A DNA stretch of 64,000 bases from Lentzea flava (GTDB lineage Bacteria; Actinomycetota; Actinomycetes; Mycobacteriales; Pseudonocardiaceae), in contig NZ_BMRE01000002.1 of the NCBI RefSeq assembly GCF_014648475.1, forward strand, positions 372,001-436,000, written 5' to 3'. The notes beneath the pieces were generated by a model. That model did no database searches. It was not told the DNA's origin and saw only the letters and a list, made by a program, of their open reading frames with translations. A program made the translations under genes and the position numbers. The stretch's first letter is position 1; each line of letters starts with the position of its first letter. Shown here piece by piece: positions 8,340 to 17,221 of this stretch.

Positions 8340-9491
8340 ATGGACGAGGCACTGCTGAGGAGCCTCACCCCTGGTGTGATCGGGATCCTCGTCCGCCGCG
8401 GAGCCGACTTCGCGGCGGCCGAGGACGCCGTCCAGGACGCGCTGCTCGAGGCGGTTCGGGTGTGGCCCGCCGATCCGCCGCGGGATCCGAAGGGCTGGCT
8501 GGTCACGGTGGCCTGGCGCAAGTTCATCGACGCGACGCGGGCCGAGTCGGCGCGGAGACGGCGTGAGGACCTCGTCGACGCTGAACCCGAGCCGGGGCCC
8601 GCCTCGGACGTCGACGACACGTTGCAGCTCTACTTCCTGTGCGCGCATCCCTCTCTCACGCCCTCGTCGGCGGTCGCACTCACGCTCAGGGCCGTCGGTG
8701 GTCTCACCACTCGGCAGATCGCGCAGGCCTACCTGGTGCCGGAGGCGACCATGGCCCAGCGCATCAGCCGGGCCAAGAAGACGGTCAGCGGCGTGCGGTT
8801 CGACCAGCCCGGTGACGTGGCCACCGTGCTGCGCGTGCTCTACCTCGTCTTCAACGAGGGCTACTCCGGCGACGTCGACCTCGCCGCCGAGGCCATCCGG
8901 CTCACCCGGCAGCTCGCGGCCGCGATTGATCACCCCGAGGTCGCTGGTCTGCTCGCGCTCATGCTCCTGCACCACGCCAGGCGGGCCAGCCGGACCGCCG
9001 ACGACGGCAGCCTGGTCGCGCTCGCCGACCAGGACCGCAGCAGGTGGGACACGGCGATGATCGCCGAGGGCGTCGAGATCCTGCAGGCGGCGCTCGCGCA
9101 GGACCGGCTCGGCGAGTTCCAGGCCCAGGCGGCCATCGCGGCCCTGCACTGTGACGCGCCAGAGGCCGCGGAAACGGACTGGGTGCAGATCGTCGAGTGG
9201 TACGACGAGCTGGCCGCGCTGACCGACAGCCCCGTCGTGCGGCTCAACCGCGCGGTGGCCGTGGGCGAGGCGGACGGGCCGCGCGCCGGGCTGAAAGCAC
9301 TCGGAGAACTCGACGACTCATTGCCGCGCTACACGGCCGTGGCCGCATACCTCCACGAACGCGACGGCGACGAGCAAACGGCGGCGCGGCTCTACGCCGA
9401 GGCGGCGAAGAAAGCGGCGAACCTCGCCGAACGGGAATACCTCACGCGGCAGGCGGCGCGGCTCAACCGAAAAAGCCCGCCCCACCCGTGA
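8340..9491 (+). CDS. ECF42-group RNA polymerase sigma factor with C-terminal extension
   Basis: 383 aa, about twice the length of a plain ECF sigma factor. Residues 1 to about 170 hold regions 2 and 4 (RRGADFAAAEDAVQDALLEA; the region-4 helix near QAYLVPEATMAQRISRAKK). The remaining 210 residues are the DUF6596/TPR-like helical extension (LYLVFNEGYSGD, HHARRASR, LNRAVAVGEADGPRAGL), which in ECF42 proteins is needed for activity and replaces an anti-sigma factor. It is coupled to the DGPF gene. The last 20 bases overlap an intrinsic terminator used by the opposite-strand ferritin gene. Confidence 0.9.
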   Translation: MDEALLRSLTPGVIGILVRRGADFAAAEDAVQDALLEAVRVWPADPPRDPKGWLVTVAWRKFIDATRAESARRRREDLVDAEPEPGPASDVDDTLQLYFLCAHPSLTPSSAVALTLRAVGGLTTRQIAQAYLVPEATMAQRISRAKKTVSGVRFDQPGDVATVLRVLYLVFNEGYSGDVDLAAEAIRLTRQLAAAIDHPEVAGLLALMLLHHARRASRTADDGSLVALADQDRSRWDTAMIAEGVEILQAALAQDRLGEFQAQAAIAALHCDAPEAAETDWVQIVEWYDELAALTDSPVVRLNRAVAVGEADGPRAGLKALGELDDSLPRYTAVAAYLHERDGDEQTAARLYAEAAKKAANLAEREYLTRQAARLNRKSPPHP

Positions 9492-9506
9492 CGGTGAGGC
9501 GGACTT
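9470..9506 (-). terminator. Intrinsic terminator for the ferritin gene
   Basis: On the minus strand a 14-bp stem with two mismatches (arms 9493-9506 and 9473-9486, 6-nt loop) is followed by five U (9474-9470). It lies 37 bp past the ferritin stop and inside the last codons of the ECF42 gene on the other strand. Confidence 0.55.
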
Positions 9507-9542
9507 TGCGAAACCAGGCACCCGAGCGTGCGAAGGAAAAGC

Positions 9543-10103
9543 TCAGAGCGTGCCACCGGCGGCGGTGGGAGCGCCGGAGTCGCCGCCGCTGTCGCCCACG
9601 GTTTCGCGGGTCAGGAACGTTTCGACGTAGAACATGTTGCCGTCGGCGCGGTCCATGATGGTGAGCAGCGTCTTCATCGAGGAGACCTCCTCGACCTGCT
9701 CCTTGAGGAACCACTGCATGAACTGCTCGCCGATGTAGTCGCCCTCCTCGCGGGCGGCCTTGGCGAGCGCCACGATCTGGTCGGTGACCTGCTGCTCCTG
9801 GCGCAGGGCCAGCTCGACGAGGTCGCGCGGCGCCTTGAAGTCGTTGATCGGGGCGTCGGTGCCGGGAATGGCGACCGGGATGTCGTTGTCCATGAGGAAC
9901 TGGACGATCATCATCGCGTGGTTGCGCTCTTCGAGAGCCTGCTTGTAGAAGTGCGACGCGAGGCGCGGGAGGTCCTCGTTGTCGAACCACACGGCGAGCG
10001 CGATGTACTGCTGCGAAGCGGAGAACTCGTTGCCGACCTGAGCCTGCAGGAGCTCGTGGAACTTCGACTTCTTGGAGATAATCTTCTTCACGTTCGATGC
10101 CAT
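9543..10103 (-). CDS. Ferritin (non-heme, iron storage)
   Basis: 186 aa. Bacterial ferritin four-helix bundle that oxidises and stores iron in a 24-mer. Visible ferroxidase residues: Glu in VGNEFSASQQY, the EERNHA helix and Glu in REEGDYIGEQFMQWFLKEQ. A Gly/Ala-rich tail follows the last helix. TAACGT 7 nt before the ATG (10111-10116) and no ribosome site suggest a leaderless transcript. Two iron boxes lie 40-100 bp upstream, where the iron regulator IdeR/DtxR acts as activator of bfrB in mycobacteria; this suggests induction by iron. Confidence 0.92.
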   Translation of the reverse strand: MASNVKKIISKKSKFHELLQAQVGNEFSASQQYIALAVWFDNEDLPRLASHFYKQALEERNHAMMIVQFLMDNDIPVAIPGTDAPINDFKAPRDLVELALRQEQQVTDQIVALAKAAREEGDYIGEQFMQWFLKEQVEEVSSMKTLLTIMDRADGNMFYVETFLTRETVGDSGGDSGAPTAAGGTL

Positions 10104-10140
10104 GCGGAGTACGTTAGCTCAAAGCGATGATCTCCGCATT

Positions 10141-10199
10141 CCAGGAAAAGCTAACCTTTGTTTGGAAAGGTGAACCAAACAAAGGTTAGGCATTCCTAA
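10141..10199 (-). promoter_or_regulatory. Tandem iron boxes (IdeR/DmdR type) upstream of ferritin
   Basis: The segment 10181-10199 matches 14 of 19 positions of the IdeR consensus TTAGGTTAGGCTAACCTAA, including GGTTAGGC and CCTAA. A weaker copy (12 of 19, complete GCTAACCT half) is at 10141-10159. Centres are about 47 and 87 bp before the ferritin start, a spacing of 40 bp suited to activation. Confidence 0.6.
10151..10189. repeat. Perfect 15-bp inverted repeat
   Basis: CTAACCTTTGTTTGG (10151-10165) and CCAAACAAAGGTTAG (10175-10189) are exact reverse complements with a 9-nt loop. Each arm carries one half of the two iron boxes. It also lies just after the arginine deiminase stop and could fold in that transcript, but no U-run follows. 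Confidence 0.75.
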
Positions 10200-10202
10200 C
10201 GA

Positions 10203-11444
10203 TCACACCAATGGTGCGCGATCAATCGGGCACGACATGCACCGCGGGCCGCCGCGGCCGGAGCCCAGTTCCGAACCGGCGATCCGCAGCACCTCGATGC
10301 CGGCCGCCTCCAGGCGCTCGTTCGTCTCGACGTTGCGCTCGTACGCGACGACGAGGCCGGGGCCGACCGCCAGCGTGTTGTTGCCGTCGTCCCACTGCTC
10401 GCGCTCGGCGGTGACCGGGTCGAGGCCCGTGTCGATCACGCGCAGCTTCTCGATGCCCATCGCCTCGGCCGCCGCCTCCAGGAACGGCACCGGGCCGTCG
10501 ACGCGCACGCCGCCGTCACCGTCGAGCCGCATCGGGTACGCGGACAGGTTGTGCCTGATCGCCGGGTACATCACCACGGCGTCGCGGTCGACCATCGTGC
10601 AGACGGTGTCGAGGTGCATCGTGGCGCGTTCCTGCGCGATCGGCACCGCCAGCACTGTGTGCGCGAGGCCGTCCGCGAGCGCGGAGCGGGCGAACGACTC
10701 CGCGCCCGCCGGGGTGGTGCGCTCGCCGACGCCGATGGCGATCACGCCCGGCGCCAGCAGCAGCACGTCGCCGCCCTCCAGCGGTGCCGAGTGGGCGCCG
10801 TACGCGCGGCCCGTGCGGCGGAACCGCGGGTGGTAGGCGTAGATCAGGTCGGTCAGCGTCGTCTCGCGGTCGCGGGCGGGCAGCGCGAGCGACGTGATGG
10901 CCACCCGGTCGCCGACCCACACCGACGAGTCGCGGGTGAAGAGCAGGTTCGGCAGCGGGTCGACGGCGAAGTCGATCGGGTGGTGCATCTTGCGCACCAG
11001 CGAGGCGCCCTCGGCGGCGGGCAGCTCCTCGAACGTCATGCCGGTCATGAGCACCTGCGCCAGCTGCGGAGCGGGCAGCGAGGTGAGGTGGCTGCGCAGC
11101 GCGTCGGCCAGGTCGATGCCGAGGCGGCGTTCGTTGACGGCGCTGTGGATGCCCGCGATGCGCGCGCGGTTGTCCTCCAGCGCCTGGACCAGCACGTCGG
11201 CCAGCAGCAGGACCTCGACACCGCGGGCGGTGAGCGTCGCGGCGAACGCGTCGTGCTCCTCCTGCGCGCGATCGACCCACGGCACGCCGTCGAACAGCAG
11301 CTGGTCGTTGTTGCGCGGGGTGAGCCTCTTGAGCTCGTTGCCCGGCCGGTGCAGCAGCACCGTGCGCAGCGGGCCGACCTCGCTGTCCACGCGGGGCGCG
11401 GCGTCCGGGAGTGCTTCGGTCTCAGCGATCGTGTGCGCAGTCAC
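10203..11444 (-). CDS. arcA: Arginine deiminase
   Basis: 413 aa from GTG 11444; TACGCT 6 nt upstream and no ribosome site suggest leaderless translation, and the longer frame to 11492 lacks a better start. Converts L-arginine to citrulline and ammonia. Guanidine-modifying-enzyme motifs: [11 protein letters not shown], the [12 protein letters not shown] segment with catalytic His, and [12 protein letters not shown] with catalytic Cys402 near the C-terminus. No arcB or arcC neighbours, so this is not a full energy-yielding ADI operon here; a role in arginine turnover or acid/nitrogen response is possible. Confidence 0.93.
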   Translation of the reverse strand: MTAHTIAETEALPDAAPRVDSEVGPLRTVLLHRPGNELKRLTPRNNDQLLFDGVPWVDRAQEEHDAFAATLTARGVEVLLLADVLVQALEDNRARIAGIHSAVNERRLGIDLADALRSHLTSLPAPQLAQVLMTGMTFEELPAAEGASLVRKMHHPIDFAVDPLPNLLFTRDSSVWVGDRVAITSLALPARDRETTLTDLIYAYHPRFRRTGRAYGAHSAPLEGGDVLLLAPGVIAIGVGERTTPAGAESFARSALADGLAHTVLAVPIAQERATMHLDTVCTMVDRDAVVMYPAIRHNLSAYPMRLDGDGGVRVDGPVPFLEAAAEAMGIEKLRVIDTGLDPVTAEREQWDDGNNTLAVGPGLVVAYERNVETNERLEAAGIEVLRIAGSELGSGRGGPRCMSCPIDRAPLV

Positions 11445-11537
11445 CGGTCGAGCGTAACCCTGAACAGCACAAATCGCCGCTCTCAGGCCCAAAATCGCAA
11501 CAAATGGTGTGGAATAGCGGACACTACCCTCGAATCA

Positions 11538-12299
11538 TTAAGGCAACCAGCTCACTTTGCCGCGCAACATTGTGTAACCGATGAACGCGACGACGTCGAG
11601 GATCGTGTGAGCGATCACCAACGGCCACAACCGCTTGGTCCGCTGCCAGTAGAACCCGAACACCAAGCCCATGATCAGGTTGCCGACGAACCCGCCGAAG
11701 CCCTGGTAGAGGTGGTACGACCCGCGCAGCACAGCCGCGGCGACCAGCGACGTGTACTGCCGCCACCCCAGCTGCTGCAGCCGCGTGATCAGGTACCCGA
11801 TGACGAGCACCTCCTCCGCCCACGCGTTGCCGGCGGCCGCGAGGATCAGTGCCACGTTCATCCACCACGCGTTGTCCAAAGTGGACGGCTGCACGGCGAG
11901 GTTCAGCCCGAGCGCCCACGCGGCGAAGTAGAACGCGAGACCAGGAATGCCGATGATCGCGGCCAGCCCCAGCGCGCCCAGCGCGTCCGCGAGCTTGCGC
12001 GTCCCGCCGAGGCCGATCACCCGGAGCTTGATCCCGGTGCGCCACAACAGGTACAGGCCGATGCCGCCCCACGCGGCGAGCTGCAGCACGCCGAGCAGCT
12101 GAGCCACGAGGTCCAGCAGGTCGGCGCGCGCCTGCGGGACGTTGATCGCCACCGACTGCTGGTTGAGCGGCGTCGGCTGCAGCAGGCTGTCGATCAGCCG
12201 CACGAGGCTGCGCAGGCCGGACAACCCGAGCGTCATGCTGAAGACGATCAGCAGTTCGAGCTGGTAACCGCGCTTCTCGTCGGCGGGAATCAAGGTCAC
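11538..12299 (-). CDS. CPBP family intramembrane metalloprotease
   Basis: 253 aa, GTG start 10 bp after the DUF2470 stop, so probably one operon. About seven hydrophobic segments. The CAAX-protease/bacteriocin-processing (CPBP, Abi) motifs are visible: NAWAEEVLVIGYL (EE motif), RGSYHLYQGFGG and the C-terminal HTILDVVAF. These residues bind catalytic metal in the membrane. Substrate unknown. Confidence 0.87.
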   Translation of the reverse strand: MTLIPADEKRGYQLELLIVFSMTLGLSGLRSLVRLIDSLLQPTPLNQQSVAINVPQARADLLDLVAQLLGVLQLAAWGGIGLYLLWRTGIKLRVIGLGGTRKLADALGALGLAAIIGIPGLAFYFAAWALGLNLAVQPSTLDNAWWMNVALILAAAGNAWAEEVLVIGYLITRLQQLGWRQYTSLVAAAVLRGSYHLYQGFGGFVGNLIMGLVFGFYWQRTKRLWPLVIAHTILDVVAFIGYTMLRGKVSWLP

Positions 12300-12309
12300 C
12301 CGCGCGAGG

Positions 12310-13074
12310 CTACCTCTGGGACAGGAACGGGCAGCCCATCAGTCGTCGCAGCTCGGCGGCGAGCTCCTGCGCAGTGCTGACCGGCTTGGAGAACGCGATC
12401 CGCACGTCGTGATCGTCGCACTCGGCCTCGACGCGCAGCCGCAACCCGAACCGGTCGAGCCCGAGCGGCCGCACGTGGCCGCCCTGCAGTTCCTCCGGCA
12501 GGTGCCGGGCGAGCTGGCCGACGACGTCGCGGTGCGCGGCCTCCAGGTGCCGCAGCCAGTGGTCCTCGTTGCGGCAGAACGGGTCCGGCGTCGCGCTCGC
12601 GAACTGCTCCGGCCGGATCGACGACGTGCCCTCGGCGTCCGCGATCACCATCGACGCGGGTGTGAGCCTCAGCACGGAAGCGCCGTGGCCCGCGTCCAGC
12701 AGCCGGTGGTCCGGCCGCACGTCGGCGACCGCGAGGATCTCGTCCCGCGCCTCCTGACCCTCCAGCGCGGCGACCCACCCGGTGAGCCACAGCAGGCCGC
12801 GGACGGGCTCGCGCAACGGCACCGGAGCCTGGTCGGCGATCTCCAGCATCGCCGTCACCTCGGCCCGCGGCGTCTGCCACAGCTGCCCGACCAGCGGATG
12901 TTCATCCGGCAGCAGCAAGATCGTCGTCCCGCACGGGTGCACGTGGTGGAACAGCGGGCTGGTGCGGGAACCAGCCTGAGGAAGCAGTGCGGCGTGACCA
13001 CCGCGAGCGGTGATCGTCCTGGCGCGCTCGGCGGCGTGCGGCGCCGGTGGGCGCTTGGTCTGGGTGTCGGTCAC
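12310..13074 (-). CDS. DUF2470 (HugZ-like, heme-utilisation type) protein
   Basis: 254 aa from GTG 13074, preceded by GAGGAGG at about 7 nt; an upstream ATG (13158) would place the iron box inside the gene. The N-terminal half is a split-barrel FMN/heme-binding fold (HHVHPCGTTILLLPDEHPLVGQ), and the C-terminal DUF2470 domain (FCRNEDHWLRHLEAAH to LMGCPFLSQ) is the one found in HugZ/HutZ heme oxygenases. The iron box overlapping its promoter predicts repression by iron, consistent with heme-iron acquisition. Heme degradation is inferred, not shown. Confidence 0.75.
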   Translation of the reverse strand: MTDTQTKRPPAPHAAERARTITARGGHAALLPQAGSRTSPLFHHVHPCGTTILLLPDEHPLVGQLWQTPRAEVTAMLEIADQAPVPLREPVRGLLWLTGWVAALEGQEARDEILAVADVRPDHRLLDAGHGASVLRLTPASMVIADAEGTSSIRPEQFASATPDPFCRNEDHWLRHLEAAHRDVVGQLARHLPEELQGGHVRPLGLDRFGLRLRVEAECDDHDVRIAFSKPVSTAQELAAELRRLMGCPFLSQR

Positions 13075-13088
13075 CGCTCCACCTCCTC

Positions 13089-13107
13089 GAAGGTTAGGCA
13101 AGCCTAA
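13089..13107 (-). promoter_or_regulatory. Strong iron box (IdeR/DmdR operator)
   Basis: Matches 15 of 19 positions of the IdeR consensus, with a perfect core GGTTAGGC AA GCCTAAC. It sits 15 bp upstream of the DUF2470 start, where binding would block transcription, the opposite geometry to the ferritin boxes. Confidence 0.75.
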
Positions 13108-13618
13108 CTTAGCTTCGCTCGGGAAGGGAAGTGTCACCACATAGGTAAGCGGGCACACCTGGAACTGCCTATTTGACCTAGAGCATGGGCAGTACGAACA
13201 GATGAACTTGATTCGGCCTTACCTGGAATGGTCACCTGGCGCGATCCGATCAAGGCGGCCGAGGTGGTGACGGATCTGGTCATAGAACCTGGACAGCGGT
13301 GATCCTGTCACGGCGCGTCGCTACGCGGCTCGCGCGATCGAGCTGTCCGCACTGCGTGAGAACGCGCTCGCGCGTTCCGTGAGATCAGCGCTCGCTGCGC
13401 GGCCCATTGGCAGAGCCCGCGGAGTTCACGTGACCGATACTTCCACGATCGCCTCCCAAACGAGACGGAGGTACAGATCAGCCGTAAGGATCTTCGGCGA
13501 TCCGCTGACTGGTGCCTCATGAGCGTCTGTTGATCACTGGCTCGATCAGGGAATGTCGTGCTGGCGACAGCGCGTCGCGCAGATTGCGGCTTGGCCAGCG
13601 CGCCGTACAGTGCAGCGC
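13108..13618. other. Intergenic region without a recognised gene
   Basis: About 510 bp between the iron box and the first methyltransferase. A plus-strand frame (about 13280-13518) is open and uses normal codons (contains ARRYAARAIELSALRENALA) but has no convincing start or homology I recognise; it may be a gene relic. A bulged inverted repeat joins GTGACGGATC (13267-13276) and GATCCTGTCAC (13301-13311). TACAGT at 13606-13611 is a likely -10 box for the methyltransferase. This is probably the left border of the restriction-modification island. Confidence 0.4.
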
Positions 13619-15307
13619 GTGACACTGGTCAGAACACCTGCGCCCAGCCCTGTCGAGTACGGCGAGGTTTTCACTCGTCGATGGGTCGTGGAAGTGATGC
13701 TGGATCTCGCTGGCTACACCAGCGATCGCGATCTCGCAGAGCTGCGTTTGGTGGAGCCTGCCTGCGGAGCGGGTGCGTTCCTGTTGCCGGCAGTCGAGCG
13801 ATTGCTCGCCAGCATCGCTGCCACTGGACGCTCCGTCGATGAGGGACTGAAGACCGCGATCGCTGCTTTTGATCTTCAGCCGCAGCACGTGGCTCATTGT
13901 CGCGAAGCGATCTTCGCACTCCTACAAGACCGAGGGGTGAGTCGAGAGGTCTCTGTCGTGTTGGCACGGCACTGGGTCCGAGCTTCTGACTACCTCCTGT
14001 CGGCTCAGGCCGGTGCAGACTTGATCAATCCCGGTGTCCAGCCCGATGTCGACGTGGTGATCGGCAACCCTCCATACATCCGGATCGAAGAGATGGACGA
14101 CGAGGTCAGCGCGCAGTACCGGTCGCGGTGGCCGACGATGTCGGGCCGGGCCGACATCTACGTCGGCTTCTACGAGAGGGCGCTGCGATCTCTCAAGCCT
14201 GGTGGTCGACTCGCATTCATTTGCGCGGACAGGTGGATGCGTAACCAGTACGGAGCCTCCCTTCGCCAGCTCGTCGCTCGTGACTACAGCGTCGATGTCG
14301 TTTGGACAATGCACGACGTCGACGCCTTCGAGTCCGCAGTCTCCGCATACCCCGCAGTCACGGTGTTGAGTCGGCGGGAACAAGGCCGGGCGGTCGTAGC
14401 GGAGGCCACCAGCCAGTTCACTGCCGCTTCGGCTCGTGAACTGGCGACCTGGACCGCCGGCAGTGAGACTGCGGCTGAGGGCGTCGGCTACCGGGCATTC
14501 CGGCTTCCGCATTGGTTCTCTGGTGATGAGATGTGGCCATCAGGAAGCCCGGCTCGTGTTGCGCTGATCGAACACCTCAACGACAACTTCGGTCCACTGC
14601 ACGACCCGCACACAGGTACGCGCGTTGGGATCGGTGTTGCCACCGGTGCAGACAAGGTCTATGTGGTCAAGGAAGGCGACTCGGACGCTGCCGCCGTTGA
14701 ACAGGATCGGCTGCTGCGATTGGCCATGGTGTCAGACACCCGCTCAGGAACCTTCCAGTGGGGCGGCAGATACCTGGTGAATCCATGGGCTCCGGATGGC
14801 ACATTGGTCGATCTGGACAAGTATTCAGGCCTGGCTGGTTACTTCGAGAAGCACCGAGATCAACTGGTGAAGCGTCACACGGCCAAAGCGAATCCGAGTA
14901 GTTGGCATCGCACGATCGACAAGGTCAACCACAGCCTCATCCACCAGCAGAAGCTGTTGATCCAGGACATGAGGACCTCCATCAATCCTGTTCTGGAAAA
15001 CCAAGGCTGCTATCCGCACCACAACCTGTACTTCGTGGTCTCCGAGAAGTGGGACCTGGAGGTCCTTGGCGGTCTGCTCCTGTCGCGATTGGCACAAGCC
15101 TTCATCGAGGCTTACAGCGTTCGCATGCGAGGAAACACGTTGCGTTTCCAATCGCAGTACTTGAAGAAGATCCGGGTACCCAACCCCGATGACGTCGGCG
15201 ATGAGACGAAGGAGGCCCTCAAGATCGCGTTCCGCGCCCGCGACGTGGAAGCAGCGACCGTTGCTGCTTTGACGGCTTACAAGCTCACCCCTGATGATCT
15301 AGAGTAA
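13619..15307 (+). CDS. N6-adenine DNA methyltransferase of an XhoI/PaeR7I-type system (copy 1)
   Basis: 562 aa from GTG 13619; TACAGT 7 nt upstream suggests a leaderless message. SAM-binding motif I is EPACGAGAFLLPAVE (about 25-40) and catalytic motif IV is VIGNPPYIR, marking an m6A enzyme. The C-terminal half is the target-recognition part (GNTLRFQSQYLKKIRVPN). M.PaeR7I-type enzymes methylate adenine in CTCGAG and are about 530 aa. The endonuclease gene follows after 28 bp. It is clearly paralogous to the enzyme at 17222 along its length. A counted 60-base line (14221-14280) is 65% GC. Confidence 0.88.
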   Translation: MTLVRTPAPSPVEYGEVFTRRWVVEVMLDLAGYTSDRDLAELRLVEPACGAGAFLLPAVERLLASIAATGRSVDEGLKTAIAAFDLQPQHVAHCREAIFALLQDRGVSREVSVVLARHWVRASDYLLSAQAGADLINPGVQPDVDVVIGNPPYIRIEEMDDEVSAQYRSRWPTMSGRADIYVGFYERALRSLKPGGRLAFICADRWMRNQYGASLRQLVARDYSVDVVWTMHDVDAFESAVSAYPAVTVLSRREQGRAVVAEATSQFTAASARELATWTAGSETAAEGVGYRAFRLPHWFSGDEMWPSGSPARVALIEHLNDNFGPLHDPHTGTRVGIGVATGADKVYVVKEGDSDAAAVEQDRLLRLAMVSDTRSGTFQWGGRYLVNPWAPDGTLVDLDKYSGLAGYFEKHRDQLVKRHTAKANPSSWHRTIDKVNHSLIHQQKLLIQDMRTSINPVLENQGCYPHHNLYFVVSEKWDLEVLGGLLLSRLAQAFIEAYSVRMRGNTLRFQSQYLKKIRVPNPDDVGDETKEALKIAFRARDVEAATVAALTAYKLTPDDLE

Positions 15308-15335
15308 GCCGCCCGGATCGAGGTGGGGGGCGTAC

Positions 15336-16079
15336 GTGGCAACGATCAGTGGTGACCAGATCCAAGCGGCCGTGGAGGAGTTCTGGTTCAAACGAGACGA
15401 GCAGACGGCTCGTCTCCCCGACGGAGGTGCCGCAGGCGGAGCAGCGCGGGCCGGCGGTCACATCGGCGGCTTCGAACGTGTGGTGAAGCAGCTCTTCGTC
15501 GAAGCAGGTGTGCCTGAATCGTCGATCTACGTCGGTACACCGACGTTGCCTGGTCACTACCGGGTCGCCAAGCAGTGGGATCTCGTAGTGATCTACGAGG
15601 GAAACCTTGTCGCTGCCATAGAGTTCAAGTCTCAAGTCGGCAGCGTGGGAAAGAATTACAACAACCGCTTCGAGGAAGCTCTCGGGTCGGCGACCGATGT
15701 TCACGCTGCCCAGCAGGAGTTCGAGCCTTTCGGGCAGATGTCGGCATGGCTCGGTTATGTCTTCATCCTGCAGGAGTCCACAGAAACCGAGCGGCCACTG
15801 CGTCCAGCGAGAACGTTGTTCCCACCGGACCGGGTTTTTGAAGGCCTGACCTACAGCCAGCGCTACCAAACCATGATTCAGCGGTTCTTCAACCACAAGG
15901 TCTACCAAGGTGGCTGGTTCCTGACCACCAAGCGGGATCCTGACGGGGGAGTTTCCTACGACGAACCGATGGCGAATGCCTGCGCGGCGACGTTCGCCGC
16001 CGAGATCGTAGGCAGGGTGAATGTCGTGATGGCGGCAGTCGCAGCCGAAAAGAAGCGCTGCACCAAGACGGGGCGCTGA
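15336..16079 (+). CDS. PaeR7I/XhoI-type restriction endonuclease (copy 1)
   Basis: 247 aa, the usual length of XhoI and PaeR7I (about 246). It has a PD-(D/E)xK core: WDLVVI with the catalytic Asp, then AIEFKSQ with the E-x-K pair, followed by the family block VGSVGKNYNNRFEEALGSA. Family members cut CTCGAG. Start GTG 15336. It ends 1 bp before a second, related nuclease gene. Active-site residues are intact, so it is probably functional. CTCGAG occurs in this window (for example 1405, 5652, 40758, 57387), so host DNA would need protection. Confidence 0.88.
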   Translation: MATISGDQIQAAVEEFWFKRDEQTARLPDGGAAGGAARAGGHIGGFERVVKQLFVEAGVPESSIYVGTPTLPGHYRVAKQWDLVVIYEGNLVAAIEFKSQVGSVGKNYNNRFEEALGSATDVHAAQQEFEPFGQMSAWLGYVFILQESTETERPLRPARTLFPPDRVFEGLTYSQRYQTMIQRFFNHKVYQGGWFLTTKRDPDGGVSYDEPMANACAATFAAEIVGRVNVVMAAVAAEKKRCTKTGR

Positions 16080-16080
16080 G

Positions 16081-16866
16081 GTGGAGGCGTCACCGCACGA
16101 TCCGGTGGAGCGCGCGTTGCTCGCGTTCTGGGCGCAGAAGGACAAGCAGCAACAGGACGCCAAGCGCACGCAAGGCGGCACCAGGGACTCAGTGACGGGC
16201 GGGAGACATCTAAACGCTCTGCAAGACCTCCTTCTCGGGGAGTTCGTAGCTGCTGGTTTTCCTGCAAGTATGATCTTCACCAGCACTGCCAAGAGGGTAC
16301 TTCCCGGCTGGTTCCGTCCCACTAAGAGCTGGGACCTCGCAGTCATTCACGGCGACCACATCGTGGGTCTCGTCGAGCTGAAGAGTCAGGTGGGAAGCCT
16401 TGGAAACAACGCAAACAACCGTGCTGAAGAAGCGATCGGAAACGCCATCGATGTCCGGTATGCCTGCAAAAACAAATTGCTGGGACCCACGCAACCTTGG
16501 CTGGCGTATGTCTTCGTGACCGAGGACGAGCCGTCGATCCACGAAGCGAGTTCCCGTCGCACAAACTCTCACTACCCTCAGCGTTCCCTATTCACACCGC
16601 GCGAGCCTGGCGGAATCTCTTATGTCGAACGCTTGGCGATCATGGGTCGAGAGCTTGTCCGGGAGGACCTCTACCAGGCAGTGTGGATAATGATCACTGC
16701 TGATCCTCGAAAACGGCAATTCAGCTATCGTGATGTCGCGGATGAAGTTGGTCATAGAAACTTCCGGCTCGCTGTCCGGAAATTTTCTGCCGGGCTCGGG
16801 TACAAGGCCGGGGTGAATGGCGACCTCATTCTCGGGCAGGGTGATCAAGCCTCACTCTTCGCCTGA
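16081..16866 (+). CDS. PaeR7I/XhoI-type restriction endonuclease (copy 2)
   Basis: 261 aa from GTG 16081, immediately after copy 1. Same fold: WDLAVI, then LVELKSQ and VGSLGNNANNRAEEAIGNA, so the Asp and E-x-K residues are retained. Outside this core it differs strongly from copy 1, including a different N-terminus and C-terminus, so the two are divergent paralogues and not a recent tandem copy. One counted line (16381-16440) is 52% GC, below the window norm. It probably pairs with the second methyltransferase at 17222. Confidence 0.82.
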   Translation: MEASPHDPVERALLAFWAQKDKQQQDAKRTQGGTRDSVTGGRHLNALQDLLLGEFVAAGFPASMIFTSTAKRVLPGWFRPTKSWDLAVIHGDHIVGLVELKSQVGSLGNNANNRAEEAIGNAIDVRYACKNKLLGPTQPWLAYVFVTEDEPSIHEASSRRTNSHYPQRSLFTPREPGGISYVERLAIMGRELVREDLYQAVWIMITADPRKRQFSYRDVADEVGHRNFRLAVRKFSAGLGYKAGVNGDLILGQGDQASLFA

Positions 16867-17221
16867 CCTTGGTTCGCAGCATGTGTGACTGATCGTCCGG
16901 TGGGTTCTGCTGCCACAGCTTGCGCAATCGGGTGAACTTCTGCGAGCTCGGGTCCAGCCGTGTTGGCGCGACCGTCGACCGCGAGCCAGTGACGGTGGGT
17001 GAGTTTTTGTGTGATCGGTGTTAGTTTGCATGTTGGCTATGGCTTCCTTTTTGTGCCATAGGCATTTGTGAAACTCTTTTGCGTCCTCCTGAGGTTGATC
17101 TTCTACTGAGATGTTGGGCGGAACTTCCTGTCGGTGCTGTGTGCTCTCATGGATTCTGCCGCGGACGAATCTCTCCGCGACGAGATGGCCTCATGTCATC
17201 TGCCCCATTCAAGTGAGGAGC
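16867..17221. other. AT-richer intergenic region in the R-M island
   Basis: 355 bp between nuclease copy 2 and methyltransferase copy 2. No convincing gene. It contains a perfect 7-bp inverted repeat, CTATGGC (17037-17043) and GCCATAG (17055-17061), with a T-rich 11-nt loop; it could be a regulatory hairpin or an operator for methyltransferase copy 2. A ribosome site (GTGAGGAG) lies just before that gene. Confidence 0.45.

Noticed and set aside
13280..13518. Open plus-strand frame with normal-looking codons
   Set aside because: No start codon or ribosome site and no recognisable motif; kept only as a possible relic in the intergenic entry.
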